DNA of 64,000 bases from an uncultured Clostridia bacterium. GTDB taxonomy: Bacteria > Bacillota > Clostridia > TANB77 > CAG-508. Below the pieces are notes generated by a model. The model was not told where the DNA came from. It worked only from the letters and a program-made list of their open reading frames with translations, and made no database searches. The stretch covers positions 124,001 through 188,000 of the forward strand of contig CAKPMJ010000002.1 in assembly GCA_934167965.1 (NCBI GenBank), in the 5' to 3' direction. Within the stretch, counting starts at the first letter, position 1; each line of letters opens with the position of its first letter. Positions 44,251 to 51,503 of this stretch are shown one piece after another. Made by a program: the position numbers and the translations under genes.

Positions 44251-45454
44251 AAATATATTAAAATTTCTTTTCTCACTATGTATAATTTTAATTTTTTTAT
44301 ATGGTTTTTCTAGTTCCTATAATTATTCTTCTATAGATAGCCTTTCTTATGTTGTAGGACTAGGAATCGATATGGCAGATGACAACAAAAACTATACAAT
44401 AACATTCGAATTTACTAACTTTACTATTTCTTCACAAGATTCCTCTACTGAGAATAGTTCTCCAATACTTGATACAATCTCTGCACCTTCGTTAGATACG
44501 GCAATAAATATGATTAACGTATATTTGGCTAAAGAAGTTAACTTAGCCCATTGTAAAGTTATAGTACTTTCAGAAGATGTAGCAAAAAAAGGAGTACTTC
44601 CTTTACTTTCAGAAATAATGAATAATTCCCAATTCAGGCAAACCTCTAATATTATAGTTTGTAAGGAAAAAGCCTCTGCTTATTTAAAAAACTCTGCATC
44701 TTCACTTGATAAAATGCTATCTAAATATTATGATATTTTCCCAAGCTCTGGTAAATATACTGGATATACTTCTAATATAACTTTAGGAAAATTTTATAAT
44801 GCTATATTAGATAAAAGCACCGGTAATTTAGCAATCCTTGGTGGAATTAACAAAAAATCTTTTGATGCTACAACTCCTGAGCAAATAAAAGCAGGAAAAT
44901 CATCAATAAATGGTGAGAGAAACACAGAAAATATTGGTTTAGCTGTATTTAAAGACGATAAATATATTGGAGATTTATCTGCTAGTGAAACATTATACCA
45001 TTCTATTCTCTCAAATGAAGTAGACAAATTTGTATTTTCTATAAAATCACCAGAAAATAATGATGATAATATAGATGTATCTCTTCGTTTATATACACCT
45101 GTCTCTATTGATGTGGATATCTCAGGTGATAAACCCATTATAAATATTGGAATTTATCTAAATGGGCGTTTGATGTCGATTAGAAACAATTTAGACTATT
45201 CTGAGCAAAAAACTTTAACTAATATATCAGATACTGTTTCTAAAGACTTGGAAAAAAATATTACAGATTACTTGTATAAAACATCTAAAGATTATGGATG
45301 TGATATTGATAAGTTTTATCTAACAGTAAAAAGAAAGTTTTTAACCATTGGTGAATGGAAAAATTTTAACTGGGCAGAAAAATACCCTAATTCTACTTTT
45401 AATGTTAAAATTGAATCTAATATAGATTCAAGTTTTATAGTAACTGAACAATAA
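44243..45454 (+). CDS. Ger(x)C-family germination protein lacking a lipobox
   Basis: A 403-residue protein of the GerC family: SYVVGLGIDMADDNKNYTITFEF, a central region with SAPSLDTAINMINVYLAKEVNLAHCKVI, and the C-terminal conserved domain. GerC proteins are normally lipoproteins with a Cys at the end of the signal; here the signal (FLFSLCIILIFLYGFSSS) is followed by Ser residues and no suitable Cys. It may be anchored by the uncleaved helix. Last main gene of the receptor operon. Confidence 0.9.
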   Translation: MSKNILKFLFSLCIILIFLYGFSSSYNYSSIDSLSYVVGLGIDMADDNKNYTITFEFTNFTISSQDSSTENSSPILDTISAPSLDTAINMINVYLAKEVNLAHCKVIVLSEDVAKKGVLPLLSEIMNNSQFRQTSNIIVCKEKASAYLKNSASSLDKMLSKYYDIFPSSGKYTGYTSNITLGKFYNAILDKSTGNLAILGGINKKSFDATTPEQIKAGKSSINGERNTENIGLAVFKDDKYIGDLSASETLYHSILSNEVDKFVFSIKSPENNDDNIDVSLRLYTPVSIDVDISGDKPIINIGIYLNGRLMSIRNNLDYSEQKTLTNISDTVSKDLEKNITDYLYKTSKDYGCDIDKFYLTVKRKFLTIGEWKNFNWAEKYPNSTFNVKIESNIDSSFIVTEQ

Positions 45455-45465
45455 GGAGTGATTCT

Positions 45466-45651
45466 ATGATTACTATATTTGTTAAGATATTATTTTCTTT
45501 AATTTCAATATATAGCTTTATATATACATGCTCTTTTGTAAATTATGAAATTAAAAAAAATAGCAATATTGTTGGGAGTATATTCATACTCCTTTTCACT
45601 ACTGCTAGTATTATATTAAGTAATATAATTTTTTGGATAAATAAAATCTAA
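45466..45651 (+). CDS. Small two-helix membrane protein at the end of the ger operon
   Basis: 61 residues with two hydrophobic helices, 11 bp after the GerC gene with a GGAGTG ribosome binding site. Similar small membrane proteins (GerD/GerKD type) modulate germinant receptors; function here is inferred. It overlaps the convergent gene by 4 bp. Confidence 0.7.
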   Translation: MITIFVKILFSLISIYSFIYTCSFVNYEIKKNSNIVGSIFILLFTTASIILSNIIFWINKI

Positions 45652-45851
45652 ATTGATTCATCTATTGCATTTGCATATAATTCATTTGCGTCTTTTTCAT
45701 AACTTGATTTTATTTTCTGATAATTTTCTTCTACACCAATTTGCTTACGGTTAAGATTTATTGCTACACTTGTAACAGCTAATATAAAAAATAATAAACT
45801 TGCTAATATAAATAATGTTATAGCACCTTTTTCATTCTTTAAGTTTTTCAT
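45648..45851 (-). CDS. Small single-helix protein, TadE/pilin-like N-terminus
   Basis: A 67-residue protein: KNEKGAITLFILASLLFFILAV resembles the N-terminal helix of TadE or prepilin-like proteins, followed by a short charged helix. Unknown function. Confidence 0.6.
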   Translation of the reverse strand: MKNLKNEKGAITLFILASLLFFILAVTSVAINLNRKQIGVEENYQKIKSSYEKDANELYANAIDESI

Positions 45852-45884
45852 ATAATAAACCCTTTCTTAATTAGATATATACAC

Positions 45885-45914
45885 AAAAATAGCAAGAGAT
45901 ACCTTGCTATTTTT
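45885..45914. terminator. Bidirectional terminator
   Basis: AAAAATAGCAAG/CTTGCTATTTTT. Confidence 0.8.
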
Positions 45915-45919
45915 TATCT

Positions 45920-46213
45920 TTAAACTCTTATCTTTTTCTTTGTAATTTGTTCCGGTGGTATTAACGGACTATATGTATCTCCTTCTAGGACTTGTACTTC
46001 AACAGTTCTAGTTAATATATCTGTATAACTATATGTTGCATTCCTTGCCCCTTCATCATATTTTACTGTAAAAATATTTGGATACGCTTTTTCTATTGTA
46101 GCTTCTTTTTCAAAAGATTTATTTCTTCCTAATGATCCTTTGATAATAATCTTTTGACCAATTTTTTCTAAAATGTCTGTTTTTAAGTTTACAATATCTG
46201 TTGAGCAAATCAT
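45920..46213 (-). CDS. veg: Veg family protein
   Basis: A 97-residue protein of the Veg family (DILEKIGQKIIIKGSLGRNKS, ATIEKAYPNIFTVKYD, TYSYTDILTRTVEVQVL), a small beta-barrel that in Bacillus stimulates biofilm formation and is expressed strongly during growth. It commonly neighbours yabG, as here. Confidence 0.9.
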   Translation of the reverse strand: MICSTDIVNLKTDILEKIGQKIIIKGSLGRNKSFEKEATIEKAYPNIFTVKYDEGARNATYSYTDILTRTVEVQVLEGDTYSPLIPPEQITKKKIRV

Positions 46214-46271
46214 ATAATCACCTTCACTTTATTTTATTAAGGTCATTATAGCATCTCATACGTAAAAAGTC

Positions 46272-46304
46272 AAAAAAGATACAAGGCTGTTTTTTCCTTG
46301 TATC
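46272..46304 (-). terminator. Terminator of yabG
   Basis: GATACAAGG/CCTTGTATC with T6 on the minus strand. Confidence 0.75.
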
Positions 46305-46367
46305 TCTTGTCGTTCTAAGTATTGTTTTGTAATATTACATTTGTATTACAGTTTTGTTACAAAGTTT

Positions 46368-47177
46368 TTACACTTGTTTTTTCTTCTTTCCATTTGACCC
46401 AACTCCTCCTACTCCTCGTCTTCCATCTCTTAATTCATTTTCTATATCATTTATAGTTATATATCTTCTTTCCTCTGTTGTAGCAACCTTTTCTGCTACT
46501 ATAAGAGGATCTAAAATGTCTATTAATATTCTTGCTGGAGAAGATGCAAAATTAGCTCCTGCCATTATTAAAGCCTCATAATAACTCTGACATGCTCCTG
46601 CAAATATTACTAAATCTTTATTATTATCTTTTTCATACCTTCTTGCTTCTTTTACTGTTTGGATAAAATGTCTTGAATTTCTATAATTATATATATCATA
46701 ATAACCTGTTTCTCTTCTTATCATTCCATCATGTCCTGTTATAACTAATATATCAGGATTATAATACATAAGTAAATTATACACTAAACTCGGTTGTCTA
46801 TTCTCTGGAATATTCTTTACAATAGCCTTTAGCCCCATTTTTTGATAATATCTTAAAGATTTTTCACTGTATTTTTTATCCCCATCCAAATGAAGAATTC
46901 TTCCCTTTATAAATCTTTCTGCTCTTTTATTTTCTTCATCATTTGCTACTCTTTTTTCTATCTTCTTATCTATTTTTTCTAATTCTTTTTTAACTTCTTC
47001 TTTTGGAATTAAATATAAGTCTTCTATATCGCAATCTGCTTCTATTCTTTCAGTTATCCCCTTTAAAATAACCAATTTTCTATTGTTTCTTAAAGATATT
47101 ATCTTTTTCACTTTAAATATAATGTCTTTTCCATGAGATATTCTGCCAACCACATCACCTTTTTTTATTTTCTCCAT
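46368..47177 (-). CDS. yabG: Sporulation-specific protease YabG
   Basis: A 269-residue protein matching YabG: GDVVGRISHGKDIIFKV at the N-terminus, then RILHLDGDKKYSEKSLRYY, PDILVITGHDG and VIFAGACQSYYEALIMAGANFASSP, which carry the conserved His and Cys. YabG processes spore coat proteins in the mother cell late in sporulation. The upstream spoIIID and distant sigK fit the same programme. Confidence 0.93.
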   Translation of the reverse strand: MEKIKKGDVVGRISHGKDIIFKVKKIISLRNNRKLVILKGITERIEADCDIEDLYLIPKEEVKKELEKIDKKIEKRVANDEENKRAERFIKGRILHLDGDKKYSEKSLRYYQKMGLKAIVKNIPENRQPSLVYNLLMYYNPDILVITGHDGMIRRETGYYDIYNYRNSRHFIQTVKEARRYEKDNNKDLVIFAGACQSYYEALIMAGANFASSPARILIDILDPLIVAEKVATTEERRYITINDIENELRDGRRGVGGVGSNGKKKKQV

Positions 47178-47244
47178 TTATATCATCACCTCAAAATAAT
47201 GGGCTATTATATTATATGTCGAAAATTGTAAAAAGTTCTATTTA

Positions 47245-47499
47245 TTATTTTGAATGACTATATTTTAGCTTTGTTGCCATTCCTCCTCTTATATGTCTCT
47301 CTGCTTTGTTTTCATCTAATATCTCTCTTACGTTTTTTGCCAATGCGGGATTAATTTTTTCTAGTCTTTCTGTTACATCTTTATGTACTGTACTTTTACT
47401 TATTCCAAATGTTCTAGCTGTACTTCTTACTGTTTCCTTTGTTTCAATTATATAATGTGCCAGCTTTACTGCACGTTCTTCTATTGATATTCCTTTCAT
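47245..47499 (-). CDS. spoIIID: Stage III sporulation transcriptional regulator SpoIIID
   Basis: An 84-residue DNA-binding protein with HTH (VRSTARTFGISKSTVHKDVTERL) and a basic C-terminal tail. Sequence and length match SpoIIID, which tunes the sigma-E regulon and helps switch on sigK. Ribosome binding site GGGGGCC-like is weak (GGCCTTGAAATG). Confidence 0.95.
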   Translation of the reverse strand: MKGISIEERAVKLAHYIIETKETVRSTARTFGISKSTVHKDVTERLEKINPALAKNVREILDENKAERHIRGGMATKLKYSHSK

Positions 47500-47570
47500 T
47501 TCAAGGCCCCCATATATGAATACTTTTCGTTTAATTGTATTCTTATGAGGGCTGTATTATGATTATAAAA

Positions 47571-48095
47571 TTATACTTTCTTATATCTAAATAATATTCT
47601 TCTTTTTAAAAATGCTGCAAATTCTCCAACATTTCCTTTTATAAAACCTTGTTTTGACAGTGCAAATGCTCTTCTTTTTGTCAAATAAATATAAAAATGT
47701 GTATCACTTTCTAATACTTTGTCTACTTGATGATAAAATATTCTATCACTTCCTTTTACATTTTTAACATCAAAATAATATTTATAAAAAATATATTTGT
47801 TTTTCTGTTGCTTTTTTATTTCATCACTTTTTAGTTTCTTTTCTACTAACTTTTTAGGATATACCATTCTTGCAAATAAAAAAATTAATAATATTATAAG
47901 CATTGATAGTGCTAAAATATATATTTTATTTTTGAATAATAGTATTACACATACTATAAATAAACTTATATACATTATTGTATATAAATCTTCTCTAAAT
48001 CCAAATTTTTGGTCATCTACTTTTATAAATATATCATATTCTTTTTTACTCATCTTTGTTTCATTTATATATAATTCTTTCATCTTTAATTTCAT
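47571..48095 (-). CDS. YcxB-like membrane protein
   Basis: A 174-residue protein with two hydrophobic helices (about 45-90) and a C-terminal YcxB-like domain (YYFDVKNVKGSDRIFYHQVDKVLES, YIYLTKRRAFALSK). Function unknown. Confidence 0.7.
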   Translation of the reverse strand: MKLKMKELYINETKMSKKEYDIFIKVDDQKFGFREDLYTIMYISLFIVCVILLFKNKIYILALSMLIILLIFLFARMVYPKKLVEKKLKSDEIKKQQKNKYIFYKYYFDVKNVKGSDRIFYHQVDKVLESDTHFYIYLTKRRAFALSKQGFIKGNVGEFAAFLKRRILFRYKKV

Positions 48096-48172
48096 TTTTA
48101 ATTAATTCCTTTATATATTTTATTATATTAAACCATTATTTTCTCTCCTATTCAATAGCTTTGTATACAAAT

Positions 48173-48201
48173 TTGAAAAAATTTTTTAAAAATGCTATAA
48201 T
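48173..48201 (+). promoter_or_regulatory. Sigma-A type promoter
   Basis: TTGAAA (48173-48178), 17 bp, TATAAT (48196-48201). The transcript would have a leader of about 100 nt with two small hairpins (ACTCTA/TAGAGT and AATGGAAA/TTTCCATT). Confidence 0.7.
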
Positions 48202-48306
48202 ATATATATGTACTCTATTTTTTAGAGTTGTTACTTAAAAAATGGAAATTTAATTTTTCCATTTACGGCATGTAACTAACTATATTTTTTTACTGGAGGG
48301 ATTTTA

Positions 48307-48624
48307 ATGAAACAGACAAAAAAGATCGTACTGATCATCATATCAGTACTGTCAATCACTTCGGCAATATGTTCTACGAACATTTGCCATCGGTTAAATA
48401 ATACAGATCGGTATTCTGAAAAACACATCGAACCCAAAATTTATTCAGAAACCGTAGATCTTGAAAACGGTTACAAAGCTATATTACGTGATCATCGTTT
48501 ATACTTAGTTAATCCTGATCAAGAAAAAAAATATATTTGTTCCCAAGTTACTGATGTTACAAAATCTGAAGATAATAGCTTAATAGTTGCTAGGAACGGA
48601 CATATTTATAAATACGAATATTAA
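48307..48624 (+). CDS. Orphan secreted or membrane-anchored 105-aa protein, foreign codon usage, two CGG codons
   Basis: The N-terminus (KKIVLIIISVLSITSAIC) is a signal peptide or anchor. The first 60 codons use ATC, CTG, TCA and ACG freely, unlike the host. In-frame CGG occurs at codons 29 and 35 (48391-48393, 48409-48411); a +1 shift at the first would give Gly then stop. A 9-bp inverted repeat ACGGCATGT/ACATGCCGT (48265-48273, 48631-48639) brackets the gene. No family recognised; likely horizontally acquired. Confidence 0.7.
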   Translation: MKQTKKIVLIIISVLSITSAICSTNICHRLNNTDRYSEKHIEPKIYSETVDLENGYKAILRDHRLYLVNPDQEKKYICSQVTDVTKSEDNSLIVARNGHIYKYEY

Positions 48625-48640
48625 AAAAACACATGCCGTG

Positions 48641-48674
48641 ATGAGGTTAAAATATTTATTTTAACCTCATTTTA
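48641..48674 (+). terminator. Rho-independent terminator
   Basis: ATGAGGTTAAAATA/TATTTTAACCTCAT then T4. Confidence 0.85.
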
Positions 48675-48726
48675 TATTGACAAATTTATTTATTTCTGTT
48701 ATATTAATAGAGTGCTTATTCGTTTT

Positions 48727-48802
48727 GCGGGAATAGCTCAGTTGATAGAGCGCTGCCTTGCCAAGGCAGAGGTCGCGGGTTTGAGCCCCGTTTCCCGCTC
48801 CA
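48727..48802 (+). tRNA. tRNA-Gly (GCC)
   Basis: GCGGGAA acceptor, anticodon GCC in the TTGCCAA loop, CCA encoded. It reads GGC/GGT, including the GGT reached by the frameshift in VR2. Confidence 0.95.
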
Positions 48803-48820
48803 ATAAAGCAAATTTAATAT

Positions 48821-48894
48821 GGCGACTTAGCCAAGCGGTAAGGCACGAGTCTGCAAAACTCTGATGATCGGTTCGACTCCGATAGTCGCCTCCA
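48821..48894 (+). tRNA. tRNA-Cys (GCA)
   Basis: GGCGACT acceptor, anticodon GCA in the CTGCAAA loop, CCA encoded. Confidence 0.95.
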
Positions 48895-48900
48895 TAGTAA

Positions 48901-48936
48901 AAAATCTTAATGCAAAAAATATTGCACTAAGATTTT
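48901..48936. terminator. Terminator after the tRNAs
   Basis: AATCTTA/TAAGATT with an inner GCAA/TTGC stem; T-run on the plus strand, also usable by the convergent ylmH. Confidence 0.7.
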
Positions 48937-48947
48937 TTTATTTGAAT

Positions 48948-49751
48948 TTATACATATTTATCTATTTTTATAATATACCTTCCCTTTTTTGTATTTCCAG
49001 CAATTTCTCTAAATTCAAATTTTCCTTTTCCTCTAATAGTTATAGAATCCCCAACCTTTACCTGTTTTGATGGCTTAGTTTCTAATTTATAATTTACAAA
49101 AACTCTTTCTTGTTCTAATATTTCTGTTGCTTTACTTCTTGAAGTTCTAGCTAATACACTAACAATGCTATCCAATCTTAAAGATAATACTATGGCAGAA
49201 ATTTCTACCTTTTGTACCTCTACATCTTCTAGTTCATTTATTCCATGTTCTGTTATTTCTGCACTTTTAAATCTTGTTAATGAGCTTAAATTTTGTACTA
49301 AAAATTTAGCTATCTCATTTTTTACTATTATATCTGCACCTAAACTTTGAACAAATATATCTCCTGTTTTTTCTCTCTCAATACCTAGTTTTATTATTGA
49401 ACCTAAATATTTTCTATGATCATATTCATCTTTTAAATCATTTGGTAATTTTATTCTTATTACACTTATCATCTTATTATGGTTTTTTCGTGCCATTTCT
49501 TCTGTTAATTTTTCGGGATATATTACTAAAATTTTTCTTTCTGTATTTTCCTTTCCTCCAAAAAAATAAAAATTATTATAACCTACTTTATTTAACAATT
49601 TATTTGCTAAATCTTGTTCACCCAAGTTCAAAAAATCTGTAAATTCTATTTTATTCCTTGTTTTTGTAAATTCTACTTTGTCCAATATTTTTGCAACTAG
49701 CAATCTCTCTTCACTGTTTTTATATTCCTGCAATATTTCCTGTTTATTCAT
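48948..49751 (-). CDS. ylmH: RNA-binding S4-domain protein YlmH
   Basis: A 267-residue protein with the YlmH layout: alpha/beta N-terminal domains (NNFYFFGGKENTERKILVIYP), then a C-terminal S4 domain (LDSIVSVLARTSRSKATEILEQERVFVNY). YlmH binds stalled 50S-peptidyl-tRNA complexes and assists rescue. It is usually in the ftsZ-divIVA region; here it stands alone next to tRNAs. Confidence 0.9.
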   Translation of the reverse strand: MNKQEILQEYKNSEERLLVAKILDKVEFTKTRNKIEFTDFLNLGEQDLANKLLNKVGYNNFYFFGGKENTERKILVIYPEKLTEEMARKNHNKMISVIRIKLPNDLKDEYDHRKYLGSIIKLGIEREKTGDIFVQSLGADIIVKNEIAKFLVQNLSSLTRFKSAEITEHGINELEDVEVQKVEISAIVLSLRLDSIVSVLARTSRSKATEILEQERVFVNYKLETKPSKQVKVGDSITIRGKGKFEFREIAGNTKKGRYIIKIDKYV

Positions 49752-49820
49752 TTAGTTCTATTCCTCTCTTCATCTTTATTTCTTGTATTTTACTATGTTT
49801 TACCAAAAAATGCAACAAAA

Positions 49821-49857
49821 AACTGATTAGACAAACTTTTTTATTATCTAATCAGTT
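49821..49857 (-). terminator. Rho-independent terminator
   Basis: AACTGATTAGA/TCTAATCAGTT with T-runs, downstream of the small Cys/Gly-rich gene. Confidence 0.75.
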
Positions 49858-49877
49858 CTTTTATGTTTATTTCTTCC

Positions 49878-50036
49878 TTATCTACCGCATCCACAGCATC
49901 CAAAGTTAGTGAATAATAGTAAGAAGATTATTATGAAAAATAATATTTCACTATCGCCTCCACAACCATTAAATAGTCCGCATCCGCAATTACGTGATTC
50001 ACTTGGACATCCGCATCCCATATTATTCTCTGGCAT
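49878..50036 (-). CDS. Small Cys/Gly-rich hydrophobic protein (YjcZ-like)
   Basis: 52 residues with AAGGAGG upstream: a Cys/Gly-rich N-terminus (MGCGCPSESRNCGCG), one hydrophobic helix (ILFFIIIFLLLF) and a terminal GCCGCGR. The shape recalls YjcZ-type sporulation proteins and small spore-coat components. The out-of-frame CGG triplets here are all inside GC-GG- codon pairs. Confidence 0.75.
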   Translation of the reverse strand: MPENNMGCGCPSESRNCGCGLFNGCGGDSEILFFIIIFLLLFTNFGCCGCGR

Positions 50037-50113
50037 ATTTATTCCTCCTTTATATGTTATACCTTATATTATGAAATACGGTAAATTTTGGTTACAAAAC
50101 TCTATATAATAAT

Positions 50114-51124
50114 TTATTTTCTCCATATAGTTGCTAATACTTTATTGTTTCCTCCTATTCTATTGCCATATATTATTTTCTTTTCAGTTAATACTATCTC
50201 ATCTTCTGCTTGAACTGCTTGCGTTGTTATTTTTTCTTCTACCTCTTCTTCATCTTCATCTAATGTTACTCTCCTTACATATGCCTTACCTGTTAATCCT
50301 AATTCCTCTATAAGGGTATCACCCGTAATCTCTGCTGTTAAATCTCCCGTTATTTTATATTTTTGCTTATCTTTTGCCCATTTCCATTCAAATGATTCAC
50401 TTTTTTGTGTTAGACTATTAAAATATATTTCATATGATTCTTTTTCATTTTTTACTATCATCTTGCTTGGATCTTTTATTTCAACATTTTGATAAAATTC
50501 CAATAAATGTTCATTTGTACTTGTTGATAATTCCAATATACTAATTACATCCTCGGTTCCTATGTATTCATCATTATATATATTCATTGCTACAACTTCA
50601 TAATCTTCAAATTTCTTTCCGCCAATATATTGTTGTACTATTACAGCATCAGAACCTGTTATAGTTCCATTACCATCAACATCTCCTATCAACGCTACCC
50701 TGTATACTATTTCGTCTCCCTTTTTTACAGCTGCTCCTGTTGTCAATTTTTCTGATAAATTAACTTCATTTTCTTTAATATTTTCTTTTCCTTTAGGTAC
50801 AACATAGTATCCATCTGGCAAACTATTTTTTAAGTTTCCAACTGTATCAACCAAATTGCCACCTTCACAAGCCACTCCTGTAATACAACCATATTTTATT
50901 TTATATCTTGAATTTTTATTAAAAAAATTCATTGCTAACTCCATATCTTTTAATGTTGTTTCTTCTTCTTTTTGTGCTTGTTCTGTTTTTGTTTTTGCCT
51001 CTGCTGCTTTCTTTAATATCCCATTTTCTCCTGATAGCATACTTATTGCTACTCCTGCTAAGATTAATAATACTATTATTGTTATTACTAATGCTATTAA
51101 TGTTATTCCTTTGTTTCTTTTCAT
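50114..51124 (-). CDS. Pilin-like protein with dockerin domain
   Basis: A 336-residue protein. The N-terminal pilin-like signal (KGITLIALVITIIVLLILAG) and MLSGENGILKKAAEAK are shared with the two hypervariable proteins. The middle carries a type I dockerin (GDVDGNGTITGSDAVIVQQYI, second half DEYIGTEDVISILEL), a calcium-binding cohesin partner. The C-terminus is acidic and beta-rich. It may anchor to a cohesin-bearing surface scaffold. Its leader has the AC-repeat ORF and attenuator hairpin. Confidence 0.85.
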   Translation of the reverse strand: MKRNKGITLIALVITIIVLLILAGVAISMLSGENGILKKAAEAKTKTEQAQKEEETTLKDMELAMNFFNKNSRYKIKYGCITGVACEGGNLVDTVGNLKNSLPDGYYVVPKGKENIKENEVNLSEKLTTGAAVKKGDEIVYRVALIGDVDGNGTITGSDAVIVQQYIGGKKFEDYEVVAMNIYNDEYIGTEDVISILELSTSTNEHLLEFYQNVEIKDPSKMIVKNEKESYEIYFNSLTQKSESFEWKWAKDKQKYKITGDLTAEITGDTLIEELGLTGKAYVRRVTLDEDEEEVEEKITTQAVQAEDEIVLTEKKIIYGNRIGGNNKVLATIWRK

Positions 51125-51159
51125 TTTTCTTTTTCCTTTCTTTTATAAATTTTATATAA

Positions 51160-51187
51160 TTGTCAAAAAGGAATGTCCCCTTTGACA
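51160..51187. repeat. Dispersed 28-bp hairpin repeat, copy 3
   Basis: TTGTCAAA...GGAATGTCCCC...TTTGACA, in the leader, at the same relative place as copy 2. Confidence 0.75.
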
Positions 51188-51201
51188 TCATTTAATAACG
51201 A

Positions 51202-51261
51202 CAAAAAGACAATACAAACTCATCCGGTATCATTATAATTACCGAATAAGCTAATATTGCC
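51202..51261 (-). terminator. Leader (attenuator) hairpin of the dockerin protein gene
   Basis: GGCAATAT/GTATTGTC outer stem, CTTATTCGGTA paired fully with TACCGGATGAG, then T5. Compared with 24128-24187 the changes are compensatory or G-U. Confidence 0.8.
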
Positions 51262-51295
51262 TTTTCTTTTATATATATTTACTCTATTTATTAAA

Positions 51296-51364
51296 TTAAT
51301 TGTGTGTGTGTGTGTGTGTGTGTACTCCCGCAAGGCTTTCAGCCTTTATTATTCTTAGTATCAT
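51296..51364 (-). CDS. Leader ORF with (AC)11 microsatellite, 22 aa
   Basis: ATG with AGGAGAG upstream, 13 codons ending GGA-GTA, then (AC)11 as His-Thr repeats and Asn-stop. Same plan and phase as 24220-24279. A repeat number of 9 or 12 would open the frame into the hairpin, ending GGA-TGA at the equivalent position. Confidence 0.6.
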   Translation of the reverse strand: MILRIIKAESLAGVHTHTHTHN

Positions 51365-51398
51365 TTGTGACTCTCCTCTTACCTTTTCTTTCGACTTT

Positions 51399-51427
51399 AT
51401 GATACCATTACTATACCTAGTTGTCAA
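51399..51427 (-). promoter_or_regulatory. Promoter of the dockerin gene leader
   Basis: TTGACA (51427-51422), 17 bp, TATCAT (51404-51399). The transcript starts upstream of the leader ORF. Confidence 0.75.
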
Positions 51428-51443
51428 TTATTTTTAATTAATT

Positions 51444-51472
51444 TTGAAAAATTTCTTTATATATGTTATAAT
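51444..51472 (+). promoter_or_regulatory. Sigma-A type promoter of the second U32 gene
   Basis: TTGAAA (51444-51449), 17 bp, TATAAT (51467-51472). Confidence 0.75.
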
Positions 51473-51503
51473 ATACATATTAATTATGAGAGGAAATAAA
51501 AGA

